DNA of 64,000 nucleotides from Zymoseptoria tritici IPO323 (Eukaryota > Ascomycota > Dothideomycetes > Mycosphaerellales > Mycosphaerellaceae): NCBI RefSeq assembly GCF_000219625.1, contig NC_018218.1:3906001-3970000 (forward strand), in the 5' to 3' direction. This document shows positions 32,143 through 42,918 of this stretch, piece after piece (position 1 is the stretch's first letter; each line of letters opens with the position of its first letter). Both the position numbers and the translations under genes were made by a program. Under the pieces are notes generated by a model. That model saw nothing but the letters and a program-made list of their open reading frames with translations. It ran no database searches and was not told where the DNA came from.

Positions 32143-33425
32143 ATGCTGGGGCCGTTGACCACCACGGCGCTGATATTCGGTGGATGCTGCACGAATGTTT
32201 TCGCACTCGAAGGGATCCTCAAGTGAGTCGTGGTGTCATCAAAACTTCAACATTCGCTGACGGGCCACTCATCAATCAGGCTCGAATCGAGTAGTGGTCA
32301 GTACTGTAGCAGTCCGCAGAGATCGAAGCCAAGGCGTCCAACCAGCTCACGTCAGTACAGGCTTGATCATCACCTTTCTGCAGTTCGTCTTCACGGCCCT
32401 CAGCTCGTACCCGACCCAATTCGAACCCGGAGCACCCTACACTCTTCGCCGCACAAAGGTCCCTGCGTCGAGATGGGCCTTCATAGCGTTCATGTTCTTC
32501 GCCATCAACATGCTGAACAACTGGGCGTTTGCGTATAACATCAGCATACCGGTGCATATCATCCTCCGCAGTTTCGGTAGCGTCACGACTATGCTGGCGG
32601 GGTTCATCCGTGGCAAGCGCTACAGTCCGTTGCAGATTTTGAGCGTTGTACTTCTGACTGTGGGCGTACTCGTCAGTGCTTGGGCCGACTCGGAAAGCAA
32701 GGTAGGTTTCACGCCTTGACTGTTGGCGTTGTACCCGGCATCACAATGTCACTGACATGTCTCAGGGAAAGTCAATGTCTGTGGAGAGCTCCGCTTCGAC
32801 CTCCGACTTCACGACCGGCCTCGCCATACTTTTGCTCGCCCAAGTCTTCTCCGCGTACATGGGCGCGTACACCGAAGACACGTACTCCGAATTCAACGCT
32901 AGCTGGACCGAGAACTTGTTCTATTCGCATCTCTTCAGCCTGCCATTCTACCTGCCTTTTGCGGCGACGCTACGCAAGCAGTACCGGACGCTGTCCAAGA
33001 CGCCCCCACTCGAGGTCCGCCAGTACTTGCTGAACAACCGGCAACGTGGAGGCATTGTCGCAGCATTGACAGATCACAAGCAGCTCGAGCCGCTGTGCGC
33101 CTTCGCCGAATCCATGCCACAAGGCACACTGTTCCTCTTCATCAACGCCGTGACACAGCTAGCTTGCATTTCTGGGGTCAACTTGCTGTCGGCAAAGTCG
33201 TCCGCGGTCACGGTGACGATTGTGTTGAACATTCGCAAATTGGTGTCATTCATACTGAGCACGCTGCTTTTCGGGCATCATCTCAATTCCAAGATGATTC
33301 TTGGTTCCACCATGGTATTTGGTTCCGGAGCGCTCTACGGGTGGGAGACAAGTTGGCGTCTTCCGAGGAAGAACAGCAAGGCCAAGAAGTCGGAAACGCA
33401 ATCGGTTTCACGAGAGCAGAAGTAA
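32143..33425 (+). CDS. YEA4/SLC35B4-type UDP-sugar transporter with 17-nt microexon
   Basis: Exons 32143-32222, 32280-32296 (17 nt), 32361-32701 and 32766-33425; introns of 57, 64 and 64 nt; 365 residues. It starts with a hydrophobic helix (ALIFGGCCTNVFALEGILK). The microexon encodes only KLESSSG across its joins, and the third exon resumes with GLIITFLQFVFTALSSYP. About ten membrane helices follow, with the family blocks NMLNNWAFAYNISIPVHIILRS, GFIRGKRYS and SAKSSAVTVTIVLNIRKLVSF, and a Lys-rich cytosolic tail. The family carries UDP-N-acetylglucosamine or UDP-xylose into ER/Golgi; yeast Yea4 supplies chitin synthesis. Substrate is inferred by family only. Both donors around the microexon fit (GTGAGT, GTCAGT). 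Confidence 0.9.
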
Positions 33426-35959
33426 TAAGAGTATTCTAAGGATTTGCTCGCGTTTCCGTAATTTGCCATGTGGTACCACGCAGCGAATGCTGGTCAAAAT
33501 TGGTGCCCGAGAGTCACGGACAAAGTGGCGTTTTCTTTGAACCGTTCATCATGCAGCGAGCCTTGCGTGCCTGCATCTTCATGGGATTGGCAGGTGCCAT
33601 CCGTCTCATGTCGCATTTACTCCGAACATCGATCGCTTGTTTCAAGAGTGTTAGTTCTATCGGGATACGACGATGCGGTCATGCAAATCGCCAGTTGAGA
33701 TCCACGGTGCAGCTGCCGAGCCGAAGGAAGCGAGACCCACGTCGATGCAACTCACACGGGAGGCGCCGGACCAGACCACGCCCATCGCACACGCAAACCA
33801 CGGTGTGTGATGGCGGTGCGGTGCATGTGATAGTCGTCCAAGGGCACGTGCAGAAATTTGTTCCGTAGTTTGAGGTCAAAATTGGCTTTGATGAATTGGC
33901 TCAGTGGCATTGCGTGCTTGGTATGTATCAGAATGTCGCACGGGCTCCACCTCGAGGTAGTCATGCAGGCAGCGCGCACGACAGCCGTGATGGTGATCTG
34001 TACCTCCACTGCTGGACGCGGTGGATCGGATGTGCGAAAGCGAGCAAGTCGGGCGCCGTGGTGGAGATGCGCACGAGATCGATAAAGTCTGACCTATGCG
34101 GCGTGCGGCTTCAACCGCAAGACGGCGATGGCGGTGCCTGGAAATTCTTCGGATGCGGAGAATCCGAGTGCTACCGTGACAGTACGCTTTCCACGATCTG
34201 AAGGCCAGAACCCAATGACGACGGCCAGACTTGTCCAAATTCTCCGACGAGAGACACGCCCGAGGTTTGATGATGCGGAGTTGGGCGTGCAGGAGGAGCG
34301 AGGTCAGCAGGGTAGGACGTCGCAGGTTCTCCGAACGGCGCGAGAAGAATGACAGCATATCTCGTATGGTGAGCCACGAGTTGGTGACAGATGGATCATC
34401 ATCTCCCACGCACGGCGATAAAAAGGCAGTCTTATGGAGTATAGACGCATTGAACATTTCGGGTTCGCGCCCCACAGGCAAAGCTTTGGTCTCTTCCGGA
34501 ACGATCATGCCTCGAACGAAACTCAAATCGACGGTCGGGAGGCGGAAGCACTGGTTGCATCCACGCATGATGATGGACGAGCGTCGTGTACGGGATATAT
34601 TATTGATGAGGCCGTAAGGTAGTGATTGATCATCACACGATGAATGAGAGCAACGAGCAGGATGCAGCGGAAGGAAGGGGTGCTGATAATAAGGTGCCGG
34701 GATGCTGGTGATTTGAATGATCTTCAGGCACAAGAATCAAGATGTTCCTCCAGCCGTTGGCAGCCGCAGCCACAATTTTGGCACGAAACGTCCATTAACG
34801 TCCTTGCCTACCTTGCCTATAGGCTGTGGTGAACCGAGTTCACGGCCCCTTCTAAAGTTGGGTAGACCCGGCCATTACGCTCGTTGTCTCCACGTGATTC
34901 GGTGTAGTGTGGAAGGAGGTCTTAGGTGTCTTCGATCTCCATCTGTCATACCTTGAACCCTCCGCCTTTCGTCTACTCTTCCCAATTCTCTGCCCTCCAC
35001 CTTTGTCGATCACCAAATCTCTCGCGACGACTCTCCTCCGGGACAACTCACACGAGTCGCAAGGGAGAGCGGACTGGGCCCAGGCGAAGCATCAACCACC
35101 CCAGGCGCCCCGCGCAACGCGAGCGAGCCAGGATCCCGCCGATCGAATTTGTGTGGTCCCTTTCCGAGTCCTCCGTTCATCACATTCACCAGACCTCCTC
35201 CACTCTCTCACACCACCACTACTGCTCGACGCAGAGAACCTCCTCCATTGCACTGCACTTCGCGTGTGCTGGGCCCCCGACCACGTCAGCCTCTTCTTCC
35301 AGTCACTCACTACATTCGAGCCCAATCCACCTGCGAGGCCGCGATCTGCCGGCTTGACGCTCCGCTCCGCAATCGCACGTGGGCAGACTTCCGACGACGT
35401 AATCTCGACTTCCATCGTCACCATCACTCCACTGCGCGGCGATATTGGAATCCCTCACTGCGAAAAGAAAGGCGCCTGGTGAATCGCACCACATCGCCGG
35501 CCCTACGGATATTATTGTCCGCCCACGCCGCTCGGGTTCCACCGCCCAGGTTCACCCTCACACGCCGCCGTGTCGCGCCGCCCGGCTCACTACTGCGTCT
35601 GCATCCCGTTTCGGCGAGGCACTCGAAGCCACGGACCTCTTGTGCTCATCGCGGCACTCTGCTCTCTCTGCAACCTCTCTCGATCCGGGCAAAGACTCAC
35701 ACTCCCTTACTACCACCGCACCTGCTGTATGTTGTCCTCCGCCTGAGGCTAACGCAATCTCACCCCGCACTGCGCTGAACCAGCATTCTCAGATCTCGCT
35801 CTCCCGTACGTAACCTTGCGCGACTTGACAGCCCGGGACTCGTCTTTGCGCTGCATTTCCTCCAGTGCTGTGCTCACTTCACTTCGTCACTTCGGTGCAC
35901 TTTTCCACGGCTGGCCCTGTTCATATTCACAGAAAGCGCGCTTCTAATTCAGTCTCACC
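33426..35959. other. long intergenic region and bHLH leader
   Basis: 2.5 kb. The left part has only chance-like ORFs. From about 34930 to 35959 the plus strand is C/T/CA-rich, with CACCACCAC and CTCTCTCGCAC stretches, typical of a long promoter and 5' leader of a fungal transcription-factor gene. Confidence 0.4.
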
Positions 35960-37714
35960 ATGGCGTCTCCGGCTACTGCTGCTCAGCAGCACCAAGGACT
36001 TCCCTCCATCACGACCCTCACCAATGGCCTGCGACCATCCGCTCCCATCTCGCCCGATCAGCAATCAACGTCCGACACCACCCGTGATTCTGGCACATGG
36101 CCGCAACCACAAAATAAGCGTAAGTCTCATGGAGCCACTGTCTCGGAGCGTTTTGCTTCGCATGTACTGCCGCGTGTTGAGCGTCGCCCCGGCTCTGCTC
36201 AAGCATGCCTTCAGCGCTTGTCACCCTTCCTCTGTTCTTTGCTTATGCCGCTTTGTGCATCATCGTGCTCGGCGCCATGCAGTGCTTGTGCTGACAACTC
36301 GCAGACAACTCGGCGAACAGTGGCCTCCAGGTTCACACGCTCCTCAATCACCCGGACGAGTCACCTTCTCGAAGCTCGATCCCGAACACACCATCATCTG
36401 CGAGGATTCCGGCCTCTGCGACTTCTCAGCTTCCATCAATCAACCAAGGATTTGCTGACAACAATGCCAATCGAGAGAGCTACAACAGCTACAACAGCAG
36501 AGATAGCTACAACCGAGACAGCCTCGGCCGCGAACTGAACCGCGACAGTTATCAGGAGTCCCGCCGGAGCAGTGTCGACAGCCGAATGCACCAAGGCTTC
36601 AACAGCCTATACATCAATGGACCCGGTCCTCACTCACCATACGAGAGTGCAAACACCTCGCAAGTCTCACTTGCGGCCAGCCTGCGTCGACCAAATGGCA
36701 ATCCAATGTCGCCGCACAGCGCTCGTTCGAGCCTTCGCGGCAATCCAGCACCTCGCATAGCGCCTCCGATTATGCCAGTCAATCGTGGTCCCGGAGTCCC
36801 AGATCCTACTGCTTCCAAGCCCACACAAGGTTACGCTTGGGCTTTCCCAGATGAAGCAATCCCAGAGGAGAGGCGTGGCTCTGATAGTGGGGAGTCGAGC
36901 GTGGATCACAACGTGTCCAGACAGAACAGCTACGCGGCGTCTTCTGTTCGCAGCAGTATCTTCTCCGTCGACTCGCAGATGCCTCACGGCCAGCGGCGCT
37001 TTCAGGAGGATGGTATGGCAGCTCTCTTCCGATCCAGAGGGAATGAGGCTAATCAATGTGCAGATCCAAATACAACGCACCATCACAGCATGCAACACAG
37101 ATCAATTCAGGGTCTGCAGAGCGACGATATGACGCCACAGGGCGTGGGCAATTACAGCCGCACGCCGGAACTTCGTGTGAGCCATAAGCTAGCCGAGAGG
37201 AAGCGCCGCAGCGAGATGAAGGATCTGTTCGAGGACCTCAACAAAGCGGTACCATCCAGCGGCGGTACAAAGGCGAGCAAGTGGGAGATCTTAACGAAAG
37301 GTTTGTTGCAGCCTCGCGAGCTTACAACAGATCACCTTTGCTGATGACTCCTTAGCCATCGAGTACATCCGAACCACGCAACACCAGGAGCGCAATCTTC
37401 ACGCCGAGATTCAACGCCTCCAACGAGAGACGGAGTACTCGCGCGAAGCACACAAGGAGAATGAAGAGCTCAAGACCGAGGTGCAAGTAATGTATCAGCA
37501 CCTACGCCGTCTGGACCCAAATGCGACTCACATGTATGGCCGCCTCAGCCAACAGCTCAGCCAACAACAAGGACAACTTCAGACAAACGGAAATCCAAAC
37601 ATCTCGCTGCCCCCGCTGAATACGGCATCAGGCGCTAGTCAAAGTGGATCGTTCGGCGGCGCTCCAGGCGCCCCGATGCAAGGAGTGGAGTACAACTATA
37701 GTGCCGGGCGATAG
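35960..37714 (+). CDS. bHLH transcription factor, 504 aa
   Basis: Exons 35960-36119, 36305-37300 and 37356-37714; introns 36120-36304 (185 nt) and 37301-37355. The basic helix-loop-helix starts at about residue 344: RVSHKLAERKRRSEMKDL, loop SSGGTKASKWEI, second helix interrupted by the intron (LTK/AIEYIRTT). It runs into a coiled coil (HQERNLHAEIQRLQRETEY..). The basic region has the H-E-R pattern expected for E-box (CANNTG) binding. The preceding 340 residues are disordered, Ser/Asn/Pro-rich, with NSYNSRDSYNRDSL-type repeats; the tail is Gln/Gly-rich. Fungal relatives include regulators of development and secondary metabolism; the target genes are not deducible. Confidence 0.9.
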
Positions 37715-38598
37715 CAACTTCCACGATGTCTCGACCGGATCTTAACGCTCATCGTCGGCCATCGATTCAGCACGAATGCCCGGCACCTACGATACACAGA
37801 ACGAGCGTCCTTACGCTACAGAGACCTCTCCGCCGACAGCGCTTCTTCCTCTTTAATTGTCCCTTGTCCGACCGGATTTGCTTTTGCTCCGATGCGGTCC
37901 GAGCTGAATGGCGTCTGGAGAATCAGCATTATACCAACGTGCGGGAATGGCACTGATCCATCGAGCTTTGATCATCCTTCTGGAGTTTGTGTTTTTGCGA
38001 TTGTTTTCCGCGAGACACCTCGCAATGTTATTACTATCGGCGGTATGAAGATGGGCTGTTATCAAGGGTGGCTACCCTACGACTATGGGAGGCGGATGTG
38101 AAAAGCGAAAGGGATGGCACCCGGAAAGAAGCTGACCGTTCTCACGAGCTGGAGGAGTGGGATTTTGCTTCACGACGTATTTCAAATAATGTGCATTATA
38201 CTAGATGCTGCGGGAGAGCTGGACGATGGGCAGGACGTCTAATTTATGGAGTGTTACGTGTAGGTATCTCTATCAGAGTTGGCTGGCGAAGCAGGCCTGG
38301 AATGAAATCTACAAATGCAACGACGATCCAGCACAGATGAGCCGGTGTTTCTCATCGCTGCATGTGACCCTTCAGCTCCTACAAGGGACTACCGCCTATC
38401 ATACGTCGACAAACACATATGTGCCGTGGCGGTTTTCTGCCTTTGTCCCTTTACGCCGTGCTTAGTCGTGCCTCAGGCCGCAATGTTAACCTTGATGAGC
38501 CTCCCGAATCCTGTTCATCTTTGTGCTCGCGCGCAGGAGCACTGCTGTGCCTGACAACTTCACCTATCACTCCGGGCGACTGGAAGATTACGAGCAGA
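37715..38598. other. intergenic between bHLH and phosphodiesterase genes
   Basis: 884 bp. The frame of the next gene stays open upstream to an ATG at 38419, but the shorter start at 38599 gives the natural charged cytosolic tail. Confidence 0.4.
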
Positions 38599-40822
38599 AT
38601 GTCCTCGCTTGACGAAAAAGAGCGCGCGGGCGCGCCACCTGGCACTTGCGACGCCCACTTTGACTCCGACTCCTCATCGTCCTCTGCGGGTCAGGGACGA
38701 ACGTCCACCGATGTACGACAACGAGATCATGAAACGCTCACAGCAGAAGAAGAAGTCGAGCAGCTGTTATCTGAGAAGTCGAGAGCTGCCACGGGCTTTT
38801 TCGGGAGGCTGTTTCAGCGCGCGGATGCGCCGACCGATGATGTTAGGAATCTCAAGAGAGTGCGCCGGAGGGGAAAGAAAAGGCGAAGACGTGAAAGGCA
38901 GGGAGAGGAAGATCGATTGATTTACAATGTCGAGGAGGGAGGCCCCACGAGTGATGTGACGAGCAGCGCGAGCTCCAGTGAAGTGGATATGGGGAGCAAA
39001 TCTATGGGCGGGAAGCGGAAGGTGAGTGGAAGAGCGAGAATCTTGCGACAAAGCGTTGGCTGATCAGTGAGCGCAGTCTAGAACGAGCAAGTGTTCGTGT
39101 TGCGGCAAGTATGCTGCGGTCTTGCTGGTGCTGAACGCGGTCGTTGCGTTGATAATCGGCGGATACTTTGCGTATCGACGGCCTACACATCGAATCGCCG
39201 AGTCACCAGCGTCGACTTACACAGCGCCGACACTTTCCAACGGCACCCATGACTTTGCGCCGACCACGATCTTGATCAGTCTGGACGGGTTTCGGGCGGA
39301 CTTTGTGCATCGTGGCATTACACCTGCGTTGTCCCAGTTGATCCTCCAGGGCATATCGCCAAAATACATGATGCCTTCTTTTCCGAGCTTGACCTTTCCC
39401 AATCACTTCACACTAGTCACTGGACTGCATCCCGAGTCACACGGAATCGTTGCCAATACGTTCCGGGATCCGAGTCTGGAGAAGTCATTCTACTATACCG
39501 ATCCTGCCCGAAGCATGCAGGAAGAGTGGTGGAACGCCGAACCGCTATGGGAGGCTGCGGAGCTTCAGGGCGTGCGTTCCGCCATCCACATGTGGCCTGG
39601 AAGCGAAGCGCCTATTGGCAAGCTTCCTCCGACATATGTTGACAAATTCAATGGCAAGGAGTTGCTCGATAAAAAAGTGGACCGCATATTGGGTCTGCTG
39701 GACATTCCCGGCCCGAACGATTCAAACGCATCCGAGGAGACGCCTCGTCCACAGCTCATTGCAGCGTATGTCCCAAACGTAGATGCCGATGGACACCAAT
39801 ACGGACCGAATTCGACCTACATCCGAAGCACAATCGCAGAGGTTGATGGCATGGTGCACAAGCTGCTCAGCGGACTTGATTCGAGAAACCTGACGGAGGT
39901 GGTGAACATCATCATCGTTTCGGATCATGGCATGGCGACGACGTCCAACAGTCGCATGGTTCAGCTGGAAGACCTCGTTGATCGAGCCCTGATCGAGTAT
40001 ACTGACGGCTGGCCACTGTACGGCTTGCGACCATTCAACACCTCGGACGAATATCTTTACGAGCTGTACAATGGACTTGTGCAAAAGTCACAGCTTGAAC
40101 AGTATCAGGACGCATTTGATGTCTACCTCCGCGACAAAAATATGCCTGAGCGCTACCACTTCGCGCATAATGACCGCATTGCTCCCGTCTGGATTGTTCC
40201 GCGAGCAGGATGGGCGATCGTCAGCAAAGACGAATTTGACGTTCAGGCTGCGACTGCCAACAACGAGGTCTACCACCCTCGAGGTCTGCATGGGTACGAC
40301 AACGAGCATCCCTTGATGCGCGCCATATTCATTGCCCGCGGTCCTGCGTTTTCCAACTCGGCCGGGAATCTCGTTGCGCCGTTTCAGAATACCGAGGTCT
40401 ACGGGATCGTTTGCGACTCGCTTGGCATACGGACGAGGCCGAACAATGGCACGATTCGCTTGCCTTTCGAGGCTATTGGGCAGCATAGCGAGGCCGATGT
40501 TGTGGAGTTCCCTCACGATCCGGATGATCACAAGGACAACGCTCAGATCTTGCCACCGGATCTGCCAGGACTGGAGCTGCTTCCACCCGCTGAGACCAAT
40601 GGGTCGGGCGGTTCCGGTTCAGTGGAGGCACCTGCTCATGTGGCGTCTGAGAGTCACATCGCCGAGCCGGCTCCTGAGATACCGGTACCCAGACCGGAAA
40701 TAGAGAAGCCAAAGAAGGACAGCAGTTCGTGGCTGGATTGGGTTAATGAGAAGGTGGATCAGGTGAAGCACTGGGCTACGGACGTGTTTGGCACGCACAA
40801 GACAGTTGAAGAAGATGCGTGA
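38599..40822 (+). CDS. type II membrane nucleotide pyrophosphatase/phosphodiesterase (NPP family)
   Basis: Exons 38599-39021 and 39077-40822; intron of 55 nt; 722 residues. The first 140 residues are a charged cytosolic tail with RRRGKKRRRRER. One membrane helix (YAAVLLVLNAVVALIIGGYFAY) follows, then a lumenal/extracellular catalytic domain. Metal and catalytic motifs are intact: ISLDGFRADF, nucleophile Thr in PSLTFPNH, NVDADGHQYGP, VSDHGM and HGYDNEHP. The family cleaves nucleotide phosphodiester or pyrophosphate bonds; yeast NPP1/NPP2 release extracellular nucleotides for phosphate scavenging. Several N-x-S/T sites (NGT, NST, NLT) fit glycosylation. The end is an Ala/Pro/Glu-rich extension with WLDWVNEKVDQVKHW, uncommon in yeast homologs. 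Confidence 0.93.
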
Positions 40823-41047
40823 AGACCCAGAGAGGTAGATCCTTATTTGATACTGCCATCCTGGAGCTTTGTCTCGGATGGCATTTTGTAGCGTTCAGCG
40901 TAAATTGATACCCGGATTGTGCTTGTTGGAAATATCGGAAACAAGTTCTCGACTGCTCACGGGGCCATTGTCTCATCATCGTGGGCGAGTCACATCACCT
41001 CAAGTGTACGTGCATGCCGTGCAACCGTGAAAGTTCTGGCCGCATCG

Positions 41048-42472
41048 TCACTCTGACAAAGTCCGATAGGCAACCTCCTCCGGCAACCTGAAGCTCGCAC
41101 AAAACATCCTCTTCTTCGGCGCCACGTCCCTCACATCGTAAATCTCCACACCGCCGTCCGCGATCTTCCCCGGCTTTACTTCATGCTGCAACTGTCTCGA
41201 GATCTCCTCGCAGATCTTGACGCCCTCTTCTGCGTTGTCGTCACTCTTTGTGCTAAAGCAGTACACGTGAATGAGCGGCATCTTAATCTCATCGCCGAGC
41301 GTCTCCCGCACAGAAGGAGAGTACATGCCGATGAAGCTGGGAAGGAATGTGATTGCGGATGCGGGAAGATTCATGACAAAGTGGTCAAAGGTTCGGGGTT
41401 GTTTGATCGTTTGCACGACTTCGGGTTTCGCAGTCATGTCTTTTCGGGAGACTTTTTTCGTGATCCCTACTGACCGGTCCTCTTTGGCCAGTGCTGCGAC
41501 CGCAGAGTGGACAAACGTCCGACCGTCTTCGTTGAAAGGCTGCACGTAGTCATGGACTTTGTTCCGCTTGATGGCATCCTGGAGGCTAATGTAGCTGTCG
41601 GGATTCAAGTCGTTCGCCCAGACGAAGATCTTCTTTTTGCCAGCCGGCACGGCGAAGGGTCCAATTCCGGCCATGAGGTCGCATACAGCTTCGCCTTCCC
41701 GGAAAATACCAACTAGTCGACGATGCTCAGTGTTAAGTCTGCTGTTCCAGTACACCTTACTGTAGTCGAACTTGAATGTGCAGCTCTCTTCGGATATCAT
41801 GACATTGAGATCATCAGGACCCGCCAGCACTTCGTACTTGAATGTTCTGAATTCGCTCTCCTCGCCTACATCGTCAATCTTGTTGATGACTGTCTTGACG
41901 CCAGGATTCTTGTCCATGAGAATCTCTGCGATGAGATGCTTGTATTTCAGGTATTCGTCTCGAATGTTGAGATGTGCAACGTGGCCGACCTGCGAAAATC
42001 CGGAGGGAATCTCACCCTGTTCATCTTCAGGTAGTATGGCAGATATTATGTCGTGATAGGTCCAGTAGTCGTAATCGAGTTGTAGTCGGTACGGTACTAC
42101 CGCGATGAGCTCTTGGTCGACGAGTTCTGTCACGGTGGTTGAATGCGGCCATGGGGCTGTCGATGCATCTGATCTGCTTTCGTTCTTCCCGTCATCGACC
42201 GTGGTCGCCACTTCTGACTTGACTTCGGGCCTCAAGAGTATACATCTTCTTCCACCTGCGGCGAGTTCAGCGTCCGGATCGGGGTGTACACTGCCAAGTC
42301 GATCTCTCGAAAGAGCATCTTTGCTCCGTTCCAAAGCGGTTCGGATTCTGGAAATGTTTTTGTTGTCGAAAACTCTCGCAGCCTTGAGATCAATTTTCCG
42401 TTGGAAGAATGATCGATCCAAAGTCCGCATCAGCCGATTCACGGGCGGTCGCCACATGTCTTCATCTGCCAT
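41048..42472 (-). CDS. TRM5: tRNA (guanine(37)-N1)-methyltransferase
   Basis: An intronless 474-residue ORF. It makes m1G at position 37 of tRNAs, preventing +1 frameshifts, and acts in cytosol/nucleus and mitochondria. Visible blocks: VPYRLQLDYDYW, GFSQVGHVAHLNIRDEY, FKFDYSKVYWNSRLNTEHRRL (N/R-rich catalytic region), VCDLMAGIGPFAVPAGKK with the SAM-binding loop, ANDLNPDSY and the NLPASAITFLPSF motif near the end. No strong mitochondrial presequence is present at this ATG (MADEDMWRPPVNRL). Length is close to yeast Trm5 (499). It is divergent from the kinesin gene. Confidence 0.95.
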   Translation of the reverse strand: MADEDMWRPPVNRLMRTLDRSFFQRKIDLKAARVFDNKNISRIRTALERSKDALSRDRLGSVHPDPDAELAAGGRRCILLRPEVKSEVATTVDDGKNESRSDASTAPWPHSTTVTELVDQELIAVVPYRLQLDYDYWTYHDIISAILPEDEQGEIPSGFSQVGHVAHLNIRDEYLKYKHLIAEILMDKNPGVKTVINKIDDVGEESEFRTFKYEVLAGPDDLNVMISEESCTFKFDYSKVYWNSRLNTEHRRLVGIFREGEAVCDLMAGIGPFAVPAGKKKIFVWANDLNPDSYISLQDAIKRNKVHDYVQPFNEDGRTFVHSAVAALAKEDRSVGITKKVSRKDMTAKPEVVQTIKQPRTFDHFVMNLPASAITFLPSFIGMYSPSVRETLGDEIKMPLIHVYCFSTKSDDNAEEGVKICEEISRQLQHEVKPGKIADGGVEIYDVRDVAPKKRMFCASFRLPEEVAYRTLSE

Positions 42473-42918
42473 GGGTAATCAAATCTCGCCCGTTTGAAAG
42501 GATATCCCGGAGTTCCGAAGCAGCTTCGCCCAAAGAGAAATATAGAGCCAGCTGTATCACCGCGGTGTAGCAGATAGAGTCCAGTCAGTTTGTGTGTCTG
42601 GCATATGACATCCAGAGACCGTCGTGACAGTGTTCGTCTGAGTATATCTTTTTGTGATTCACATGCATATATTCCGGGCTAGAACTAGTTCGCGCTAAGA
42701 CTCGAGTCCGCGAGCGCCACACGTCGGTGGCTCAAGCGGCCGTTCGTGGGGACGCGATGATGAAACTCCAAGGACAAGGACAACATTACACGACAACCTA
42801 ACTCCACAACTCCTTTTATGATCCGCACCCTGGAAGAACCACAACCACCACTATTGTCCGCCTCTCGGGCGGCCCCAAAGTACGCATGGTCGAATAACAA
42901 CACACATCCTCCACAACC
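42473..42918. promoter_or_regulatory. 446-bp divergent promoter region (TRM5 / kinesin-3)
   Basis: Lies between the TRM5 start (minus) and kinesin start (plus). CA-rich leader before 42919. No other feature seen. Confidence 0.45.

Noticed and set aside
33876..34733. 285-codon minus-strand ORF in an intergenic region
   Set aside because: Composition is Arg/Ser/His/Cys-rich and irregular, no domain, and overlapping frames on the plus strand are equally open. Treated as chance.
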